Source: Melastoma dodecandrum
Lineage: Eukaryota > Streptophyta > Magnoliopsida > Myrtales > Melastomataceae
Assembly (NCBI GenBank): GCA_029817715.1
Contig: JARUPY010000537.1
Coordinates: 372,001-436,000, forward strand
Direction: 5' to 3'
DNA: 64,000 bases
How positions within the stretch are numbered: the first letter of the stretch is position 1; the number at the start of each line of letters is the position of its first letter. Shown here in pieces: positions 1 through 11,339 of this stretch. The notes under the pieces were generated by a model, which did no database searches, was not told the DNA's origin, and worked only from the letters and a program-made list of their open reading frames with translations. Made by a program: the position numbers and the translations under genes.

Positions 1-802
1 TATGCAACCATTCTTAAATAGCCCGGGCGTGCAGACATCAGAGATGAAGCCATGCAATAACTTCGAGACGCACTTCGCCCTGAAAAGCTCCTTCTCCGGG
101 AGACAGAACAAGACATTAGCAAGCGTATCGGGGCATAATTTCACGAAAAAATCCATTTCCATGGCTACCCGGGTTCTAAATTACTGACTTTCCACAAAAT
201 ACGAAGGATTACGGTCCAGGACGATTGGACCCTGAGTCTTAAGCCTACAAGTGTCAGGGTCGGTTGAAATAGCCATCAGAAACAAACCAACCCAAAATTC
301 CCCAGGACCCAAAATCCGAAAAGGAAACAGAGGGATGCTTTACGACCTTAGAAAGCAATGACAGCTTTGGTGAATCTCGGAAAACAGAGCATTGTGAACA
401 GATGAAGGAGCTCTGTCGCATTGAAATTTTCGAAAACAGAAATCCCTAAAGCTTTCGACTCGTCGATTGGTCAAAAGTTGGCGCCTTGAGGGAATAATCA
501 AGCAGATTTGATAGTGCTCCAAAGATCGATCCTTCTTCTTTGGCTGGATACGAAGACCCAACACACAATAATTTTAAAAAGATTATGATACAACTTAAAA
601 GTTATTTGATATCAATAATTTACAAACACATAATAAAATTATATAAATATAATTTTATTTATGACAGATAATTTGAAAGGTGATATTTGGTATTTTCAAA
701 ATTCCTCTTTACAAGTAAGAATTCTGAAAGATTTGAATTTTGTTATTTTTTTCTTACTTTAATTAAAAAACAAAGTTGAATATTTTCTTTTAAATTATAG
801 GA
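1..802. other. No recognisable gene
   Basis: The only open frames are short, on both strands, and none resembles a family I know. The last 250 bases are AT-rich. I see no terminal repeats or RNA gene here. Confidence 0.5.
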
Positions 803-811
803 ATGTTTTAG

Positions 812-1971
812 GGAAGTTGCTAATGATACGTGCACATAACCGTTACGTTATTTATTAAATTTGCTTCGATTTTTAGTAAAATTTACTAAAAATCATTTTT
901 TTTAGTAAAAAGACATCATAATTAGTAAAAAATTTGGTAAATTTTACTACTATTTTACTGTTCATTTCCCCTGATCATGTAGGCGAGAGAGGAAGGAAAG
1001 GTCTATATTGATACCCTTTTATCTTGGATTCCACCTGTACAGTCGGTTGAAGATGGTTTACGGGTTAGATGCAGGTATTCCGCCTGCAATCGAAGAGGAA
1101 GAAGCTGGATTCCACCTGCAAAGTCAATACCTATCTAATTAAATGTTTACTATTGGGACTAATCAGTAAAAATTACTAAACTAATGTAAAAGATTAGTAA
1201 TTAGGTTAGTAATATATGACTAGCCAGTAAAAATTACTAAACTAATATAAAAGATTAGTAATTAGATTAGTAATATATTTCGTAAATTTATTCAGGGGGC
1301 AAAATGGTAATTTCACAGCGACCGTAGGTTTGTAATTAGGTTCGGGTATCACTGTTCGGATTAGTAAATTATGAAAATAATTAGTAATACTTCACCAAAA
1401 CTTTGTTAAAAATCCACGAAGAAATTAGTAAAGAGTTACGAAAATCGTACTACTTTCCAAATACTTTTACTAACTTAAACAGTGTTTTACTAAATATCAC
1501 GAAAAAATTAGTAAGCTATTACTAAATTTAGTCAACTTTTACTAATAAAATTTGGTACTTTTTACAAAAAATAAACAGTAAAATATTAGTAAAAAGTACT
1601 AAACAAAAAGTAGTAAAAAAGATTGAAAAAACAAAACTTTTACTAACAAAATTAATAATCGTTTACTAAAAGTGAACAGTAACTTTTTCATAACAAGTTA
1701 CTAAAAATATGATGATTTATCCGACATTTTTAGTAAATCATTACTAAAACTAAAGTGGAAATTTTTTAAAAAAACTCAGTAAAATTACTAAATATGAATT
1801 AATAAAATTTACTAAATATGAACAGTAAAAAATAGTAAAGTTTATAAAATTTTATACTAATTATGACGTGATTTTAATAAAAAAGGTGATTTTTTAGTAA
1901 ATTTTACTAAAAATCGAAGCAAATTTAATAAACAACGTAACGGTTACGTGCACGTATCGTTAGCCGCTTCC
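812..1971. mobile_element. Non-autonomous Mutator-like element (MULE)
   Basis: The two ends form long, nearly perfect terminal inverted repeats of at least 80 bases. The left end runs from 812 to about 893 and the right end from about 1888 to 1971; both begin GGAAG read inward and share the stretch GATACGTGCAC. The element is flanked by an identical 9-bp direct repeat, ATGTTTTAG, at 803-811 and 1972-1980, which is the target-duplication length of the Mutator superfamily. No transposase frame exists in its 1,160 bases, so it would depend on a transposase made elsewhere. The interior is AT-rich and filled with short TTTACTAA / TTAGTAA words in both orientations. Confidence 0.9.
1157..1278. repeat. 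Tandem duplication of a ~61-bp unit inside the MULE
   Basis: Two adjacent copies of about 61 bases, 1157-1217 and 1218-1278, differ at only a few positions. Each contains CAGTAAAAATTACTAAACT followed by AAAGATTAGTAATTAG. The duplication belongs to the element's interior. Confidence 0.85.
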
Positions 1972-1980
1972 ATGTTTTAG

Positions 1981-2539
1981 TCTTCATTAAGCCATATACA
2001 AAGAAATCAACTTTTCGTTTCCCTTCTCCTCCGCGAAACACACGTATTATAAGTATTTTTCTATTCAAATGTTTTCGATTCAATTCCACCTACTTTTCTG
2101 TCTCGAAACTTTCCAATTCGTTCATAAATTTTATTTTTCATTCAGAAAATGTAGAAAGTTCCATAGATCGTTACTTCTTTTCTCACTCATTTATAAAGAA
2201 CCACATATCAGAATTACCTTTTAATTTTAAAATTTTGATTTCATGTCGACTTAGTTTTCCATTCAAAACCTTATTCTTATGCAAAGAAGTAAATTAATTA
2301 ACGATAATTGTTTGTCTTGACATATAAGTACACGCTAACATTTTCATCCCATGAGTACTCCAAAGGAAATTCTGAAGGCATCTCGCTGGAGTGCCAGGGA
2401 GCAAGGAGTTGTTCGAGGATTGGAACATTGAGCATGAAACGTTTTTGCCTATTTCTCTCTGCATTTATCTACTTAAATGAGATAGACAAAGAAAAAAGAC
2501 TAAGATTATTAGTCCATTCCACTCATTTCTCAAATCTTT
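1981..2539. other. AT-rich spacer, no gene seen
   Basis: This stretch follows the MULE target duplication. I see no conserved frame, repeat boundary or RNA gene. Confidence 0.5.
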
Positions 2540-3047
2540 AAACCAAACACGCCATTAGTTGCTAGATAAGTAGGTAAATGCTTCCCGTCCTCGATATTCA
2601 AGCCCCCGAACACTCCTTTGTGGTCCTTCAAGATTATGCGTTCCCTAGGATGAAGAGGCTTCTTCATCACACACTTTCAAGGTATATGTTACGATGCCTC
2701 GATATCAAAAGTGAATGCAGCTCACAACTTGAACAATCTTCTTGCCATTCCTCACTTCGTGGAGACGAAGAAATTCCATGAATAAATGCAAGCAACTATT
2801 CGGATCATGAGAATCCCGACTAATAAACACTTAATAGAGGTGGCACTACTGCCTCATAAAAAACACCATGAATGGGTTGTCCGTCGCATTTATAATGGCC
2901 CCAGAAGGAGATCGAGATCGTCCCGCATAACATTTCCAAGATGTTTAACTCAGGACTCCATGCTTCGAAGAATGCACACATAATATTTGTGTTCCAATTG
3001 TAGCTATAACATGAGCAGAAAAATGCGTTGATTATCCGAGCATCCAC
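2540..3047 (-). pseudogene. Plant mobile domain (PMD/MAIN-like) remnant
   Basis: The minus-strand frame at 2820-3047 encodes about 75 residues that resemble the plant mobile domain (the aminotransferase-like PMD found in MAIN/MAIL proteins and in transposon-borne genes). The family signature is an FEAW..E.N segment, then a glycine-serine-isoleucine stretch (normally GEISISLWDL) and G.PI.G..Y.E.V.P. Here these appear as FFEAWSPELN, GTISISFW and GQPIHGVFYEAVVPP. The frame then stops, and further weak similarity (GVFGGLN..GKHLPTYLA) follows in broken frames down to about 2540. The gene is therefore a decayed fragment lacking most of the ~400-residue domain. PMD genes are often carried by MULEs, but the MULE at 812-1971 does not include this one. 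Confidence 0.6.
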
Positions 3048-3089
3048 GAGAATGGCCTTGTTGTGAGATACTGTATCTTCTTGCCATTC

Positions 3090-5185
3090 CCATGTTACAC
3101 TAAGAGGGGAGGTGAATTAGTGTTATGATCCAAATTATGATTTTTAACTCTTTTTCACAAACCCCGCAGTGGATGAAAGCTTTTGTTAAACAGAACGTTC
3201 GATTGTGATTGCGAATTTGTTTGATGGACACAGAGCTTTTTATAGTGGTTCGGCAAATTGCCTACGTCCACTCTTCACCCAGAACACTGGATGGTTATCA
3301 CTCAAACCCAATGTAGTAACGATTACAAGAATTGTAATGAAAACAACTTTCTGTAGTATAGATCAGTAGGTTCTATGCCACAGAGGACTGAGTGATAAAG
3401 CACAGACCAAAAGGTTCCGTACAGTAGAGACTTGTTATGTAGCACAAGCCCGAAGGTTTTGTACTTAGTAACTCAAGCACAATACAGACCAGAAGGTTCT
3501 GTATCGAAGTAAATTAGGCACCACACAGACCAGAAGGTTCTGTGTCGAAGTAGCTTAGGCACAACACAGACCAGAGGTTCTGTGTCGAAGAAGGTAAGGC
3601 ACAATACAGACCAGAAGATTCTGTATCGGATGTGTTAACCCTTTATAGCACAGATCAAGAGATTCTGTACTAAAAGTGTCAACCTTCCATAGAACAGATC
3701 CAAGGATTATGTATCACAAAAGGTATAGCACAGACCGTAAGGTTCTATACCAAGAGTATGTCAATCCTTAACAAACCAAAATGGTTCGTATTAGAAATGA
3801 CTTGAGGTAAGCACAGACCGTAAGGTTCTGCACTGAAGTAGATTCACTGACCCAAAGGTTCTGCACTACAGTGGTTGTACAGACCCGAAGGTTCTGCACT
3901 ACACTAGGTAGCACGCGTTAACGGGACTAACAAGGTAACAAATGTGCAATCCCCTCAAGGATAACGACTTCGTGGTGTACCCCACGCGAGCACGTAGCGA
4001 ACCCTACGCAAGCGGACAGCGACCCCTGTCCAAGGATGGATTTTCACTCCGGCGACTCCACACGACCTGCACGATCTCCTCGAGATAGCGACTATGTGGC
4101 GTACCCCACACGAGCACGTAGCGATCTCTACGCAAGCAGACAGAGTCCTCTCTGTCCTAGGGTAGACAGCATTCCCTCTGTCCTAGGGTCATACACATAG
4201 ATCTCTACACAACAGAAACATGTTAGTCCCTCACCTTTTGCGCTCCCGAGGTTCAACCCTTCTCTCCAGCCCGCTACACGTTGATCACACGACCTCCAGC
4301 AGCGCTTCCCACCAACGTAGCCTGCAGCTTCCAGCAGAGTCTCTCGTGGCCCCCGAGTCACTCTCCCATAAGGTTTCACCAACGATGCAGCCTCCGCAGG
4401 TAGTGTTCCTCGTGTGACTAACTCAAATGAAAAAAAGAAAAGGGAGCTGAAGCACACGCTCTCTGATCAGAATGTTACAATGGGCATAGATGGAATGAAT
4501 GATGTGTTTTTTATTATGGGAGAGAGCGTGGCTATTTATACAAAAAGTCTAGGACTAATAATAAGGAAGGGAATCATGAAGATTGGCCTTCTGCAAAATT
4601 AAAAGAAAATAATTAGTCAGATAACAATACAATATATTATGTACAAATTCGTCCCCTAATGCAGAGATTCGCTTAGGTAACAAATTATATCAAATTGATA
4701 AGGATATAAAATAGTTGCCACGAATTCTGTTTTACAGAAGGTTCTGGTCAATAACCCTCTATAGATGGAAGTAATCGAAGATTATCTTCCATAAAGGTGG
4801 GGATCGATTCCATTCTGTACAAGACACAAAAATGAATGTATCTAGACAGATGGTTATGATTAGTATCATCAAATAGTGGTTACTTGGTGGTCGTATCAAT
4901 CCACATAAGGTTGCAGGCAACCTTACAAAACATTTCCATATATAGAGGATTATATTTCCTTCCATGAGAAATATTATCCCTAATATTTGAAGACTAATCT
5001 ATTTAATTTGATCAGATAACATCTTGATCAAATCTTAGTTGATTTATCATTAATTAATGATTAGACAAATAATTAATCACGAAATTAATTCTTACAAAAA
5101 GTCTTCAACATGGGAAGCTTCTGTAGAATAGAATGTTTGACTTCTGTAACATAGAAGGTCAGGCTCATCATCAAAACTAGTGAAG
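3090..5185 (-). mobile_element. LTR-like dispersed repeat, copy A
   Basis: Read on the minus strand, this region starts near 5180 with GTTTTGATGATGAGCC, passes through AT-rich sequence with ACAGAAGG/CCTTCTGTA words, and continues through a block (4450-4150) with GGTGAAACC, GGGGGCCACGAG and GTGAGGGACT. It then reaches CCCGTTAACG and an array of GGTTCTGT-type repeats. The same order of landmarks appears in copies B (30200-31479 plus 40134-40375), C (43653-45200) and D (62752-64000). The GTTTTGATGATG start resembles many plant Copia LTRs, but no polymerase is attached, so the exact class is uncertain. Short frames inside (for example 4128-4457) are repeat sequence, not genes. Confidence 0.6.
3400..3910. 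repeat. Degenerate tandem array with a GGTTCTGT core
   Basis: About a dozen units of roughly 40 bases carry the core ACAGACCAGAAGGTTCTGT. This core is itself a short imperfect palindrome (ACAGA...TCTGT). The spacers vary (TCGAAGTAGCTTAGGCAC and similar). The array lies at the distal end of repeat copy A. Confidence 0.85.
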
Positions 5186-5773
5186 TACATGTAACTTCGG
5201 TCCTTTGTTGTCACACTAGTTTTCTCTCTAAAATAGATGACTCTGCCAATAATAAGAACACGATAAGTTGTTCAAACATTAATATTTTAAAAAATAGATA
5301 TTATTATTCATGAGAACACTATTTTGGATCAAACAAGACTCGTTCGGAAAAATAGAGATGTCATATTCAAAACATCAAATGGATGTTACTTTTCACGGAT
5401 AACAGATTAAACTTAACTATTCTCTGCATGTGTCAAAAATTTTTTTGTCCCAAAATCTCCTAACATGGGACTGAAAAAAGAGTAAGAATTTTTCGTATGT
5501 TGTATAAGTGAGGTTAGAATATCTAGTCACATCAATACCGGTGAATATCCTGTTTCGATACTTGAAAGATGATGAAAATTGAGATGATCCAAACTCATAC
5601 GAAAATATAAATTTACTTGAAATTTTGACAAATTATTTGTCAAAAAAATTAAAGTAAAGTAATACAGCAAAAACAAATAAATAAATACAATTAAAAGTTT
5701 GTGCAGGACATTTTCATTCACAAAATTCAAAAATTATAAATAAGATTTTTGAACTTTTTATAAAATTCACAAT
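5186..5773. other. Spacer downstream of the CNL gene
   Basis: This AT-rich sequence has no supported gene. Part of it should hold the 3' untranslated region of the minus-strand CNL gene that ends at 5774. Confidence 0.5.
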
Positions 5774-8700
5774 TTACATCATCAAAGCAAGTTTTTTAAA
5801 ATTTTTAGTGAACTCAAGTTCTGGGAGGTATCGGACGAGGGGCCAATAAACACCGTTGGGCTTCGAGCATTTCTTTTCTATTAGTGGACAGCCATAAATG
5901 TGGAGCGTTTCCAGCGAGTCTGGGAGTCCGTCGTCCGGCAACCATCTCATCCTCGGAGAGACACAAATCCCCAAAAAAATAAGGGAGGTGAGGTGGGCTC
6001 TGAGTCCGCTTGCCACCCTCTCCAGCTTCTTCATGTTGAAAATACTCAAAGTCAAGAGGGATGAAGGGAGCAGGCGACCCCATGCATCAGGAGACGGTGG
6101 AAAGCACTTCATCTCTTCCATGCATTCAATTTCTCCCCAAATGGTCAAATATTTTAAGGAGGCGAGACCACGCAAGCCCCATTCCTCAATTGGTTGACTC
6201 AGATTCCGGCATGCCCCTATGCAAAGCACACCCAGATTTGGAGGCAAACCTCCTCTCGGAAACGTCGTGATGCCGTCGCATTCCACAATTTCTAGACTTT
6301 TGAGGGATGTGAGGTCATGCATGTCACGAGGCAAAGACTTCACCTTTGGACACCCGACAAGAGTAAAACTTGACAGGTTGCAAGGGAGAGCAAGGAAGTT
6401 GCCGATCTCTAGTGCTGGGCAATCTTTAAGAGTAAGCTTGGAAAGGGTGGACAAGTGTTGCAAGCTGTCCGAGAGAGTCACGAGGGATTCGCAGTGACTT
6501 ATGGACAATATCCGCAGAGATCGAGAGAGTTGACTACCCACAAATATATCCAATATCGACTCGAGTCCCTCGAGATTTTCTATGTTAAGCTCCTCGAGAG
6601 ATTCCGGAAGTCTGTTGCTGATGAGCTGGGACTGCAGGAGACTCGGACATATCCGAAGGTTCACTTTTCTCAACCCAGGAGGCAGACCCGCCCTTGGGAA
6701 GGAAGAGAGCTTCCCGCAATTAACAATACTCATCTCATTCAAAGATGTTAGCCCAGATAAACCTTCTGGCAACCTCTCTAGATCTTCACAATCTTCTATT
6801 TCTAGTTTCTTCAGTTTAGGGGGCACTTGTTCCTCGCCATCCCCATCAACGAAGGTCTTAAATTCAGGACATCGCTCAATCCTAAGCTCTTCGAGCGCAA
6901 CCCAAGAGGTCGAGAAATTCTTTTCAAAGTGAACGAGCTGCGGAATTTCGCTAATTTTCATCTTCGTCATAGAAGTAAGGCTGACCAGACATTTCAACAA
7001 TCCTTCATCGCAATCTTCAATCTCAATCTCAGTGAGAGATGGAAGGCTAAGAGTGTACCCTCCTTTCAATTTGGGACAATTATTCACACTTAGTTCGTGG
7101 AGACAAGGGAATGGATGGTCGTTCTCGTAGTCTCCATTGGATGACCACTTCTCCCAAGCATCCATTTCCGTAAAGATCAATCTCTTCAATGACCGAAATG
7201 ACCTTTCGATACCGTAAAACTCGGCCCCTATTGAAGTGATTGCTTCAAGACCCCCAACGAAAAGCGATTCCAGCAGTGGAAGTCGTCCAATGGGTGGCAA
7301 CGAATCCACACTTTGGCATTCTACCAAGGCTAAATGTACAACATTATTCAAGCAATGATTATCAAACCAGGATGGAAATGTTTTGCCCCCATAGGAAAGT
7401 ATAGCAAGATATTCAATCTTTCTCGGAGGTTGTAGATAGTCTAGGAGCTTCAGTTGATGGTCATCTTGGCTTGAAGTTTCTGAAATCGACCCCCAATCCA
7501 AAGTTAATTTGTGAACCGCTTCTTTTTTAGATAGATTAGCAATCTTTGCATCTTCAACATCATTAACGTCGAGCAAATTATGGACGTGCAACTCTCGCTG
7601 AATGCATTTGAGCGGTCCCAGTTGCTTCAACTCTTGACCGGCTTCTTTGCCCACGACAAAGCTGGAGAGTACCTCGAGATTGGTCATGTTGCCGATATGG
7701 GGCGGCATCTCCTCCAAACTATCTGTATCGAATATGTCGAGATGGAGAAGATTTGTCAGCTTATGTATGTCCCTAGGCAACCTCTTAAGCTCTTTGCACC
7801 CTCGTAGTAACAGAGATTGTAACTCGACCAAGTTACAAATTGATTCTGGCAACACTTCGATTTCTGTGTAAGAAAAATCAACGGACCGCAGGAGCTTCAA
7901 CTCTCCAATCTGGTCGGGCACCTCTCTGATTCGAAAGTAACGCAACGACAACATCCTCAGGTACTTCATATCCATTATCAACCCTTGAATCACCTCCGAG
8001 GAGACAAAGACATTCGGTTCTACAGTTCTTAAAATTTGAAAAGGCATAAAAGTTCTCAGCTTTTTCATTGACCGATACGCGTCAAATCTCTTGGAAATAC
8101 AACATTCCCCATATAGTGCGACCATTGCCGCATGACGCACTTTGCCGAGTGCCTCCTCAAGAGAGGAGTCTTCCTTATCCTCATCCGAGCTGAAGTATGA
8201 GTTGACAACTACCAATTTCGCGAGGTCATTGATGAGATCGTGCATTAAATAACAAGTCTTCTCATCCCTGGCTTTCTGAAGAAGCGACACGGCTTCTAAA
8301 CGACATAGATTTTCCATCCCCACCTCTTGGTATGTTGTAGCGATCCCCTTGTGCAACAAACCCTGTATAATCCATAGAGGAATTACCTCGTCTTGGTCGA
8401 ACATGTAATCTTTCGGGAATAACGCGCATGCTGCGAAACATCTCTTCAAGTGAACCGGGAGATGGACATAGCTCAACTTTAATGCCGGAGGAATCTTTCC
8501 ACGTCCGTCCTCTTTGTCCCAAATTCCGTGTGCTAACACACGCTCCCAACTCTCATCGTCGGTTTTGAAACGAAGCAGCCCTCCGATCGTCTTAATAGAA
8601 AGAGGCAGCCCCTTACACTTTTCGGCTAATCGAACCGCAATATCCTGAAGATGAGGGTGTCCTTCAAAGGTTTCCTCCCCAATGGAGTGATAGGCGAGCA

Positions 8701-9721
8701 AGCACAAGCAATCCTCCTGCGGCAGCTGGTCCAATTGCCTCGGATCACGGTCCCCGACCAATTTGGCGACCTCGAGGTTTCTTGTAGTGACTAGGATCCT
8801 GCTTCCTTTACTCCCAGAATACAAGGGCTTAAGAAGAGAATCGAGCTCGACAAGGTTATCATTCCAGACATCATCCAACACTATAAGGAACTTCTTCCCA
8901 GAAAGTTTCTCATTGAGCAACTTCTGCAGCTGATTTAGATCCTTCTCCGCTCTCGACGAAGATGGTGCTACCTCCTCCAGGATGTTCTTCGTAATGGTGG
9001 CACTGTCAAAGACGTCGGAAACACAAGCCCAGGCTTTCACTGTGAAGTCTGCCTCTTCCAACGATTTGTGATGATACAACTCTTGTGCCAGGGTTGTTTT
9101 ACCAAGTCCGCCCATTCCCACGATTGAAACGACGGTAAAGGGTCGTATGGAATCCTCGGTTGCTTCGGATCGGGTCAGTCGAGCGAACAACTCCTCCATT
9201 TGTTTCTCCCTGCCCACGAACTTGGGCTCGCGAACGGAAGTGGTGATGAAACGAGGCTTGTCGTGCTGACTTCGGCTTCCAGGATTCCGAACTAACCCAA
9301 GAATGGATATGCGGCCGAGGATTTCCTCCAATCTCTGGTCAACCTCCTCGATCTCGTTGGCCATACGACGACCCAAGAACAGGGCGTGTGGGTTGAACCG
9401 ATAGCAGCAATCGATCAGGGAGTAAGGTAGTTTAGTCGACCGCGACAGGGCCCTCACCTTAGATGAATTCCGCTTGGCTTCGACGGACAACTCCTCAAGG
9501 AGGTCTTCCATGTCATAGGTGACGTTCCTTAGATCTGCAAGCCATCGACCTACAGCAGGGTCATCATCCAACTGCTTTCTCTCGGCAGAATCCATGACGT
9601 CTTGGATCGTCGGCAGCTTCCTCCCCCACGTCTTGAGCTTGTCGGAGATGTTGTTCATCCGGGCATACTCGGTGAGGAGGAGAGAGCCGATCAGGTTGAG
9701 GACGGGGGAAAGGAAATCCAT
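5774..9721 (-). CDS. CC-NBS-LRR (CNL) immune receptor, RPP13-like/R13L1 type
   Basis: This is an uninterrupted 1,315-residue frame beginning MDFLSPVLNL. I chose this ATG because the frame upstream has only a TTG. An N-terminal Rx-type coiled-coil carries WLADLRNVTYDMEDLLEEL (about 60-78). The NB-ARC follows, with P-loop GMGGLGKTT (202-210), kinase-2 FLIVLDDVWN (278-287), RNBS-B GSRILVTTR (306-314), GLPL (371-375), RNBS-D CFAACALFPKDY and an intact MHD (493-495, YLMHDLIND). The remaining ~800 residues are leucine-rich repeats with many LP..L..L and C..L..LP units, ending with the typical IEKKC...W.....LPE tail. Such proteins are intracellular ATP/ADP-switched sensors of pathogen effectors; the LRR usually sets specificity. 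No stop or frameshift is present and all NB-ARC motifs are canonical, so it is probably functional. An ATG at 9821 opens another frame overlapping the start and could act as an upstream ORF. It is unrelated in class to the TNL at 58 kb. Confidence 0.95.
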   Translation of the reverse strand: MDFLSPVLNLIGSLLLTEYARMNNISDKLKTWGRKLPTIQDVMDSAERKQLDDDPAVGRWLADLRNVTYDMEDLLEELSVEAKRNSSKVRALSRSTKLPYSLIDCCYRFNPHALFLGRRMANEIEEVDQRLEEILGRISILGLVRNPGSRSQHDKPRFITTSVREPKFVGREKQMEELFARLTRSEATEDSIRPFTVVSIVGMGGLGKTTLAQELYHHKSLEEADFTVKAWACVSDVFDSATITKNILEEVAPSSSRAEKDLNQLQKLLNEKLSGKKFLIVLDDVWNDNLVELDSLLKPLYSGSKGSRILVTTRNLEVAKLVGDRDPRQLDQLPQEDCLCLLAYHSIGEETFEGHPHLQDIAVRLAEKCKGLPLSIKTIGGLLRFKTDDESWERVLAHGIWDKEDGRGKIPPALKLSYVHLPVHLKRCFAACALFPKDYMFDQDEVIPLWIIQGLLHKGIATTYQEVGMENLCRLEAVSLLQKARDEKTCYLMHDLINDLAKLVVVNSYFSSDEDKEDSSLEEALGKVRHAAMVALYGECCISKRFDAYRSMKKLRTFMPFQILRTVEPNVFVSSEVIQGLIMDMKYLRMLSLRYFRIREVPDQIGELKLLRSVDFSYTEIEVLPESICNLVELQSLLLRGCKELKRLPRDIHKLTNLLHLDIFDTDSLEEMPPHIGNMTNLEVLSSFVVGKEAGQELKQLGPLKCIQRELHVHNLLDVNDVEDAKIANLSKKEAVHKLTLDWGSISETSSQDDHQLKLLDYLQPPRKIEYLAILSYGGKTFPSWFDNHCLNNVVHLALVECQSVDSLPPIGRLPLLESLFVGGLEAITSIGAEFYGIERSFRSLKRLIFTEMDAWEKWSSNGDYENDHPFPCLHELSVNNCPKLKGGYTLSLPSLTEIEIEDCDEGLLKCLVSLTSMTKMKISEIPQLVHFEKNFSTSWVALEELRIERCPEFKTFVDGDGEEQVPPKLKKLEIEDCEDLERLPEGLSGLTSLNEMSIVNCGKLSSFPRAGLPPGLRKVNLRICPSLLQSQLISNRLPESLEELNIENLEGLESILDIFVGSQLSRSLRILSISHCESLVTLSDSLQHLSTLSKLTLKDCPALEIGNFLALPCNLSSFTLVGCPKVKSLPRDMHDLTSLKSLEIVECDGITTFPRGGLPPNLGVLCIGACRNLSQPIEEWGLRGLASLKYLTIWGEIECMEEMKCFPPSPDAWGRLLPSSLLTLSIFNMKKLERVASGLRAHLTSLIFLGICVSPRMRWLPDDGLPDSLETLHIYGCPLIEKKCSKPNGVYWPLVRYLPELEFTKNFKKLALMM

Positions 9722-10131
9722 TCTCTTTCTCTTCAACGACTTCTGCTTCTTCGTGGTCTACGCTTTTCAGAATGCCTTTCTCAATTATGGTGGCGTTGAC
9801 CAATACATCCCCTCCAGCCAAAGTCCTTTCTAAACTTTATTTTATTTGTTTATTGAGTTTATTTCATGTTCACATTTCATCCTCCAAAAAAAAAAACCCT
9901 CCTTTGACTGTTGGATGGGTTTGATTTGAATGTTAGATTCATGTTAAGAAGAAGAGCCACTAAAAATCTATTTTTTTAGGCTTTGTCATAATCATAATTT
10001 AATTAAATAGTACTTTTAATTACGTCAATTCAAAATACATTGCTCATAAAAAGAATTGACCGATAATATTTAATCCTAAATATAACTTAGAAGATAACAT
10101 AGTCGACGTGCCAATGGCGGCATCTGGGCTT

Positions 10132-10192
10132 TTGCTTCAACGACTGCTGCTTCATCGTCATCTACCCTTTTCAGAATGCCATTCTCACAATT
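10132..10192. repeat. Partial duplicate of the CNL 5' end
   Basis: About 60 bases here match 9728-9788, the region around and just upstream of the CNL start, sharing CTTCAACGACT, TCTGCTTC-type and CTTTTCAGAATGCC blocks with a handful of mismatches. It is probably the stump of a second NLR copy or of a local tandem duplication. Nothing of the NB-ARC follows. Confidence 0.8.
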
Positions 10193-11339
10193 TCAGTCTC
10201 TGGTTCTAATGAATGGTGTGTCCTCCCTTGTAGTTATTGTTTTTACCCACCAAAAAGCAAATTTGGAGTGATTATTTATTTATATGTGAATATTTATTTA
10301 TTTCGCCTTCTAATTCTCAAATTTTATTAAATTCAATCCTTTTTGGGTTTGAGAATTGAAATTTTTTTGATCTGGGTTGTGTTATGTTGCAGCTATGTTA
10401 CTAAATGAGGTTAGTTGAAAAAATAATTCGAAATGCAAGTGCAATCGGTAGTGTCAATACAGCAATCGAGCTGGACCGGGCTGGCTTTTTTTATACTACT
10501 GTTGTACAGTAATCAACACCAACTGTGCTAAAAGTTCGAACTTGAGGTGAAAACGTGACATGATATATATTTTCATTTTTAACATAAAATACCCAATAAA
10601 CTTCTGTTTTATTGAGGTGTTTATGTACAGTCTCCTAACCCACTCTACTATCTAGTTTTATCCGTATAGAATAAACTAACCACAAAATCTCTTGATTTAA
10701 GAAATAAATTTAAAGATGGAGGTCAAAAGACGATCCAATTTCTTTGAGGTCGATGGATTTAGAATTCCCAAACTTCGGGGAATATTCTTTTGCCTTTCAG
10801 ACAGATTGTTCGGCAATACAAATTTTGGACCCTGAGTACTTTTAACGGCTTGTGGGTTTGATGAAGAGAGAGGCTCAAAATATGCTGTGATCTGGAGCAA
10901 AGTAGCCCGGTGAAAGCTTGTGGGCGACAGGGTTGCTAAGCAAAAGATAGCAAACGACCATGACTTGGTGATATGGGTAGAGAAGCACATCAGGCGAAGA
11001 CTAGTGGGTGAAGCGCTTATACGTTGAAGGACGTCGGAACTATGGGATCGCAACCATATGGCATTTTTTTTACTAACATCGACATTGAAAAAGTCGAAAC
11101 GAGATGGTTTTGATAAGAGCAAGTTCATTTTGGTAATCAACTTTGATACTAATATAGCCGTATTCTTAGGACACTTTATCGTGAAGGTGAGAATTACCTT
11201 AATCAACTAGTCACCATTTAACACTCTCCCGGTTTTAATAATTTTTTAAAAAAACCAATCTTACCATTGCAAATTTATATTAAATTCCTTGAGAAGACTA
11301 AAATAGGCGTGTCCAAAATTCATACATATCCAAGGCCAA
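10193..11339. other. No recognisable gene
   Basis: The longest frame (10697-11206, minus, about 169 codons) has no recognisable motif and no conserved start context, so I do not call it a gene. The remainder is AT-rich. Confidence 0.45.

Noticed and set aside
9722..9736. Five extra N-terminal residues of the CNL frame
   Set aside because: The extension begins at a TTG; the first ATG in frame is at 9721, which I used.
5814..9799. Many 60-116-codon frames on both strands across the CNL gene
   Set aside because: They are shadows of the 1,315-codon frame and have no motifs of their own.
10697..11206. 169-codon minus-strand frame
   Set aside because: No domain, unusual composition, no conserved copy in the window.
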